This document shows positions 1-7,683 of a stretch of DNA of 7,683 bases, one piece after another. Origin of the DNA: an uncultured bacterium (GTDB taxonomy: Bacteria > Verrucomicrobiota > Kiritimatiellia > CAIKKV01); the NCBI GenBank assembly GCA_903828035.1, contig CAIKKV010000065.1:1-7683 (forward strand), read 5' to 3'. A model generated the notes under the pieces. It had not been told where the DNA came from. It did no database searches and worked only from the letters and a program-made list of their open reading frames with translations. Made by a program: the position numbers and the translations under genes. Each line of letters starts with the position of its first letter. Positions within the stretch are counted from its first letter, which is position 1.

Positions 1-2796
<2,796 letters not shown>

Positions 2797-2806
2797 AAGA
2801 GAAATG

Positions 2807-2848
2807 TCAGACGGGTCGGACGGGTCGGATGGGTCGGACAGGTCGGAG
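2807..2848 (+). repeat. 9-base tandem repeat in the gltB-gltD junction
   Basis: About 4.7 consecutive copies of a 9-mer with consensus TCGGACGGG: 2807-2815 (one change, TCAGAC), 2816-2824 (perfect), 2825-2833 (GAT for GAC), 2834-2842 (AGG for GGG) and a partial copy 2843-2848 ending TCGGAG. The unit is a multiple of three, so an upstream in-frame ATG at 2804 would read it as Ser-Asp-Gly repeats. I treat it as untranslated because the better gltD start is at 2855. The final partial copy provides GGAG at a proper distance from that start. A low-complexity repeat of this kind could change copy number by replication slippage. Confidence 0.9.
2845..2848 (+). promoter_or_regulatory. Ribosome binding site deciding the gltD start
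   Basis: GGAG lies 6 bases upstream of ATG 2855. The competing in-frame ATG at 2804 is preceded only by the weaker purine run AAGAGAA directly against the start. The site lies in the last partial unit of the tandem repeat, where an A replaces the usual position before GG. This supports initiation at 2855 and makes the repeat part of the leader rather than the protein. Confidence 0.65.
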
Positions 2849-2854
2849 AATTTT

Positions 2855-4318
2855 ATGACAACTGAAAACAGCAACAAAGAGCGGGCTTTTCTGGATGTTC
2901 CGCGCCGGGACCCGGGTTACAGGCCCGTGGAGGAGCGCGTCAAGGACTACAAGCCCGTCGAGCGCCGCCTGGCGGACGACGAGCTGAAGCGGCAGGCGAG
3001 CCGCTGCATGGATTGCGGCACGCCGTTTTGCCATGGCATGGCCTGCCCGCTGGGCAACCTGGTGCCGGAGTTCAACCGGCTGGCCTGCCAGGGCCGCTGG
3101 CAGGAGGCTCTGGAGGTCCTGCTGTCGACCAGCCCGTTCCCCGAGTTCACGGCCCGGATCTGTCCCGCCCTCTGCGAGGGCTCCTGCGTCTGCGGGCTGG
3201 GGGGGGAGGCCGTGACGGTGCGGCAGATCGAGCTGGAGATCGTTGAGCGGGGCTTTGAAGCGGGGTGGGTGAAGCCCATGCCGCCCGCCGCGCGCAACGG
3301 CTTTCGCGTGGCGGTGATCGGCTCCGGCCCGGCGGGGCTGGCCGCGGCCCAGGAGCTGAACCGGGCGGGCTGCCTGGTGACGGTGTACGAGCAGGCCCCC
3401 AAGGCGGGCGGCATTCTCCGCTACGGCATTCCCGACTTCAAGCTCGACAAGGCGGTGGTGGAGCGGCGGATCGAGCTGATGAAGGCCGAGGGCGTGGTGT
3501 TTGAGTGCGGGGTGGAGGCGGGGCGCGATCTGTCCGTGCGGTTCCTCCTGGACCGGCACCAGGCCCTGGTTCTGGCCTGCGGGTCGCGCGCGCCGCGCGA
3601 CATCAAGGCGCCCGGCCGGGAGCTGGCCGGCGTTCATTTTGCGCTTGAGTACCTGACCCGGCAGAACCGGCATAACGAGGGCGATTCGCCCCGGGAAACG
3701 GTCCTTTCCGCCCTGGGCCAGGACGTCGTGGTGATCGGGGGGGGCGACACGGGGTCCGACTGCGTCGGCACGGCCATCCGCCAGGGCGCGCGCTCCGTGC
3801 TGCAGCTGGAAATCATGCCCCCGTCGCCCGCCTGCCGGGCCCCGGGCAACCCCTGGCCGCAATGGCCGGTGGTGGCCAGGGAGACCAGCAGCCACAAGGA
3901 AGGCTGCACCCGGCGGTGGTGCGTGGCCACCCAGGCTTTTCTCGGGACCGAGGGGCGGGTCCAGGGCCTTCGGGCCGTCGAGGTCGAATGGCGGGTGGTG
4001 ACGGCGGGCGGGCGGCCGCAGCCCGTTGAAAAGCCGGGCACCGAGTTCACCGTCCCGGCGGGGCTGGTGCTCCTGGCCCTGGGCTTCACGGGCCCCGTCC
4101 GGCATGGCCTTTTGGAGCAAATCCGCGCCGCCGAGGGCGCGGCCCCGGGGCTTCCGAGGGGCGCCGACGGCGCCGTGGCCGGCCATCCGGGCGTCTACGC
4201 CGTGGGGGATGCCGCCCTGGGCCCTTCGCTGGTCGTCCGGGCCGTGGCCGATGGCCGCCGGGTGGCCCGCGAGGTGCTGGCCGGACTCGAGCGGGCGGCC
4301 GATTCGAAAAAAAAGTAA
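2855..4318 (+). CDS. gltD: Glutamate synthase (GOGAT) small/beta subunit
   Basis: NADPH-oxidising flavoprotein of glutamate synthase; it passes electrons through FAD and [4Fe-4S] clusters to GltB. From ATG 2855 it has 487 residues, near the usual 470-490. Two N-terminal cysteine groups fit the cluster-binding region: C51, C54, C59, C64 (CMDCGTPFCHGMAC) and C103, C107, C111 with an extra C113 (CPALCEGSCVC). The FAD-binding GSGPAG is at residues 156-161 and the NADPH-binding GGGDTG at 295-300. A C-terminal flavoprotein motif GVYAVGDAALGPS closes the fold. An in-frame ATG at 2804 would add 17 residues, mostly Ser-Asp-Gly from the tandem repeat. I reject it because the GGAG before 2855 is well placed and family similarity begins after it (FLDVPRRDPGYRPVEER). 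The gene ends in Lys-Lys-Lys encoded by eight A and a G. It lies 58 bases after gltB. Confidence 0.96.
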   Translation: MTTENSNKERAFLDVPRRDPGYRPVEERVKDYKPVERRLADDELKRQASRCMDCGTPFCHGMACPLGNLVPEFNRLACQGRWQEALEVLLSTSPFPEFTARICPALCEGSCVCGLGGEAVTVRQIELEIVERGFEAGWVKPMPPAARNGFRVAVIGSGPAGLAAAQELNRAGCLVTVYEQAPKAGGILRYGIPDFKLDKAVVERRIELMKAEGVVFECGVEAGRDLSVRFLLDRHQALVLACGSRAPRDIKAPGRELAGVHFALEYLTRQNRHNEGDSPRETVLSALGQDVVVIGGGDTGSDCVGTAIRQGARSVLQLEIMPPSPACRAPGNPWPQWPVVARETSSHKEGCTRRWCVATQAFLGTEGRVQGLRAVEVEWRVVTAGGRPQPVEKPGTEFTVPAGLVLLALGFTGPVRHGLLEQIRAAEGAAPGLPRGADGAVAGHPGVYAVGDAALGPSLVVRAVADGRRVAREVLAGLERAADSKKK

Positions 4319-4336
4319 TTTTTCGTATTTTTTTTT
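4305..4336 (+). terminator. Possible weak intrinsic terminator after gltD
   Basis: CGAAAAA (4305-4311) can pair with TTTTTCG (4319-4325) around a 7-base loop that contains the gltD stop codon; TA and then nine T (4328-4336) follow. The layout is that of an intrinsic terminator, but the stem has only two G-C pairs, which is weak for a GC-rich genome. It separates gltD from a promoter candidate for purF, which fits a transcription boundary. It could instead be just an AT-rich spacer or upstream promoter DNA. Confidence 0.4.
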
Positions 4337-4357
4337 GCTTCCGGGCCCCCGCGATGC

Positions 4358-4386
4358 GTGACAAGAGGGGGCGGAGATGATATAAA
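4358..4386 (+). promoter_or_regulatory. Sigma-70-type promoter candidate for purF-pyrG-carB
   Basis: A -35-like GTGACA (4358-4363, five of six to TTGACA) and a -10-like TATAAA (4381-4386, five of six to TATAAT) are separated by exactly 17 bases. TG at 4378-4379, one base before the -10, makes an extended -10 element. Transcription would begin near 4392-4395 and leave a leader of about 35 bases before the purF ATG at 4428. It is the only good promoter-like pair I found in the gltD-purF gap. I saw no clear operator palindrome or riboswitch in the gap. Confidence 0.6.
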
Positions 4387-4415
4387 CGGCGCTTGTGATT
4401 TTAAGCCCCTCAACC

Positions 4416-4420
4416 GGAGG
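4416..4420 (+). promoter_or_regulatory. Ribosome binding site deciding the purF start
   Basis: GGAGG ends 7 bases before ATG 4428, which is ideal spacing. The in-frame ATG at 4422 is only one base away and too close to be used with it. An in-frame GTG at 4395 would coincide with the predicted transcription start. The site therefore points to 4428. Confidence 0.8.
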
Positions 4421-4427
4421 CATGGGA

Positions 4428-5825
4428 ATGGAAAGCGATGAACCGAAGGAGTCTTGCGGCATCTTCGGATTGTATGGGCATCCCAGGGCGGCGAACCTGA
4501 TTTACCAGGGCTTGTTTTCTCTTCAGCACCGCGGCCAGGAAGGCGCGGGCATTGTGGTTTCGGACGGCAAGAAGGTGCGCTCCGTCAAGGGCATCGGCCT
4601 GCTGAACGAGGTGATGACGAAGGGGTCGCTCGACCCCCTGGTGGGCAGCCTGGGCATCGGCCATGTGCGGTATTCGACCACCGGCTCCTCGCGCATCCAG
4701 AATGTGCAGCCGCTGGTGGCCGAGTGCGTGGACGGCCTGTGGGCGGTGGCGCACAACGGGAACCTGGTCAACGCGGAAAATCTCCGGCGGATGTACCAGG
4801 AGGCCGGCTCCATCTTCCAGACCAGCACGGACAGCGAGGTGCTGATCCACCTGCTGGCCGACCCCCTGTTCCGCAACCGGCCCAAGCGCGTGTCGCGCGC
4901 GCTGTCCGAGCTGCGGGGCGCCTTCTCCTTCCTGCTCATGACCCCGCACTCGGTCATGGCGGCGCGCGATCCCTGGGGCTTCCGGCCGCTGGCGATCGGG
5001 CGGCTGGGCGAGGCCTGGCTGTTCGCCAGCGAGACGTGCGCCATCGCGCAGGTCGGCGGCACCTACCTGCGGGACGTGCAGCCCGGCGAGGTGGTGATCG
5101 TGGACGAGACGGGCATGCGCGCGCACGCCTTCTGCGAAGCGTGCCCGCGGCGCTCGCAGTGCGTGTTCGAGCTCGTCTACTTCGCGCGGCCCGACAGCCG
5201 CGTGTTCGGCTGCAGCGTGCACGACGTCCGGCTCCAGTACGGCAAGCAGCTGGCCAAGGAGCACCCCGTGGCGGCGGATGTCGTGATCGCCGTGCCGGAC
5301 AGCGGCAACTCGGCGGCGCTCGGCTATTCGCGCGGCAGCGGCATTCCGCTGGACTACGGGTTCATTCGCAACCACTACGTCGGCCGCACGTTCATCATGC
5401 CCGAGGCGGGGCAGCGCGGCGAAAGCGTGGACCTGAAGCTGGCCGTGCTGACCGAGGTGGTGCGCGGCAAGCGGGTGATCGTGGTGGACGACTCGATCGT
5501 GCGCGGCACGACGGCCAAGCGGCGCGTCGACATGCTGAAGGCGGCCGGGGCGAAGGAGGTGCACATGCGCATCTCGTGCCCGCCCACGGTCAACCCCTGC
5601 TTTTTCGGAATCGATTTCCCGACCCGCGAGGAGCTGATCGCGGGCCACAAGTCGGTCGAGGAGATCCGCGCCTACCTGGGCGCGACCTCGCTGGGCTACC
5701 TGAGCGTGGAGGGGCTTCTGTCCCCGTTCTCGAATCCGGCCGATTTCTGCACCGCCTGCTTCACGGGGGATTATCCGATTCCCGGCGAGGCCAGCAGCGG
5801 CAAAAAAGCGTTGGAGCGGGATTAG
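4428..5825 (+). CDS. purF: Amidophosphoribosyltransferase (glutamine PRPP amidotransferase), Fe-S type
   Basis: Catalyses the first committed step of purine synthesis in the cytoplasm: PRPP plus glutamine gives 5-phosphoribosylamine, glutamate and pyrophosphate. From ATG 4428 it has 465 residues. Residues 1-9 look like a short propeptide that is removed to expose Cys10 (CGIFGLYGH), the N-terminal nucleophile of the Ntn glutaminase domain; [10 protein letters not shown] and the HNGNLVN segment follow. The phosphoribosyltransferase half carries the PRPP loop [13 protein letters not shown] at residues 350-362. Four cysteines match the [4Fe-4S] ligands of the Bacillus subtilis type: C245 (before the FARPDS segment), C391 (NPCFFGID), C441 and C444 (CTAC). 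This places it with the propeptide-processed Fe-S class, unlike the E. coli enzyme, which lacks both. An extra pair, C236 and C239, lies just before C245. purF probably heads the purF-pyrG-carB transcript. Confidence 0.97.
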   Translation: MESDEPKESCGIFGLYGHPRAANLIYQGLFSLQHRGQEGAGIVVSDGKKVRSVKGIGLLNEVMTKGSLDPLVGSLGIGHVRYSTTGSSRIQNVQPLVAECVDGLWAVAHNGNLVNAENLRRMYQEAGSIFQTSTDSEVLIHLLADPLFRNRPKRVSRALSELRGAFSFLLMTPHSVMAARDPWGFRPLAIGRLGEAWLFASETCAIAQVGGTYLRDVQPGEVVIVDETGMRAHAFCEACPRRSQCVFELVYFARPDSRVFGCSVHDVRLQYGKQLAKEHPVAADVVIAVPDSGNSAALGYSRGSGIPLDYGFIRNHYVGRTFIMPEAGQRGESVDLKLAVLTEVVRGKRVIVVDDSIVRGTTAKRRVDMLKAAGAKEVHMRISCPPTVNPCFFGIDFPTREELIAGHKSVEEIRAYLGATSLGYLSVEGLLSPFSNPADFCTACFTGDYPIPGEASSGKKALERD

Positions 5826-5829
5826 GAGG
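5824..5829 (+). promoter_or_regulatory. Ribosome binding site of pyrG overlapping the purF stop
   Basis: AGGAGG, a full consensus Shine-Dalgarno, begins inside the purF TAG stop (5823-5825) and lies 4 bases before ATG 5834. This supports translational coupling of purF and pyrG. It also fixes the pyrG start, although the pyrG frame stays open far upstream inside purF. Confidence 0.85.
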
Positions 5830-5833
5830 CGCG

Positions 5834-7456
<1,623 letters not shown>

Positions 7457-7480
7457 CGGAGCGACGGGGGGAAGGGCGAG

Positions 7481-7683
<203 letters not shown>

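Noticed and set aside
2804..2854. An N-terminal Ser-Asp-Gly repeat extension of GltD from ATG 2804
   Set aside because: The upstream ATG has only a weak ribosome binding site, while ATG 2855 has GGAG six bases away and gives a normal family length. It is kept as an open alternative in the findings.
4395..4427. A longer PurF from GTG 4395 or ATG 4422
   Set aside because: GTG 4395 would sit at the predicted transcription start, and ATG 4422 is one base from GGAGG. ATG 4428 has ideal spacing and gives a typical short propeptide before Cys10.
2807..4462. A 551-codon open frame on the - strand opposite gltD
   Set aside because: It is antisense to a confidently identified gene. Its composition (His, Arg, Gly, Ala, Pro) is what GC-rich codon use creates on the opposite strand, and I recognise no domain in it.
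4410..5648. A 412-codon - strand open frame opposite purF
   Set aside because: Same explanation: an antisense shadow of a gene with strong G/C third positions, rich in His, Arg, Val and Ala, with no recognisable motif.
7457..7480. Terminator or promoter between pyrG and carB
   Set aside because: The 24-base gap is a G-rich leader with no hairpin, T run or -35/-10 pair that I could see.

Overview
This window is an ordinary-looking stretch of bacterial chromosome with high GC content and strong third-position G/C bias. All genes lie on the + strand and the region is almost fully coding. From left to right it holds the 3' two-thirds of gltB (glutamate synthase large subunit), gltD (glutamate synthase small subunit), purF (amidophosphoribosyltransferase), pyrG (CTP synthase) and the first 67 codons of carB (carbamoyl-phosphate synthase large subunit). 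I saw no RNA gene, mobile element, CRISPR array or unknown protein gene, and no convincing new biological system. The points of interest are in the short intergenic stretches.

Layout: gltB runs in from the left edge and stops at 2796. A 58-base gap before gltD holds about 4.7 copies of a 9-base tandem repeat, and the last copy appears to supply the gltD ribosome binding site. gltD ends at 4318 in an A-rich tail. An AT-rich island follows (weak stem-loop plus a run of nine T), then a good sigma-70-type promoter candidate with an extended -10 element. purF, pyrG and carB follow with gaps of 8 and 24 bases, so they are probably one transcript starting at that promoter.

How the genes work together: GltB and GltD form GOGAT, which turns glutamine plus 2-oxoglutarate into two glutamates. 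PurF uses the glutamine amide nitrogen for the first committed step of purine synthesis. PyrG uses it to convert UTP to CTP. CarB, with CarA (not seen here), uses it to make carbamoyl phosphate for pyrimidines and arginine. Every gene therefore serves the flow of glutamine amide nitrogen. Three of the products carry predicted iron-sulfur clusters: [3Fe-4S] in GltB, two [4Fe-4S] in GltD, and a Bacillus-type [4Fe-4S] in PurF.

Organism: the proteins are too conserved for a firm placement by eye. The two-subunit bacterial GOGAT, the Fe-S type PurF with a propeptide, and the GGTCGGAC-type intergenic repeat would suit a GC-rich bacterium of the PVC group (for example Kiritimatiellota, Lentisphaerota or Verrucomicrobiota). 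The repeat link is from memory and is a weak inference; a deltaproteobacterial-type lineage is also possible.
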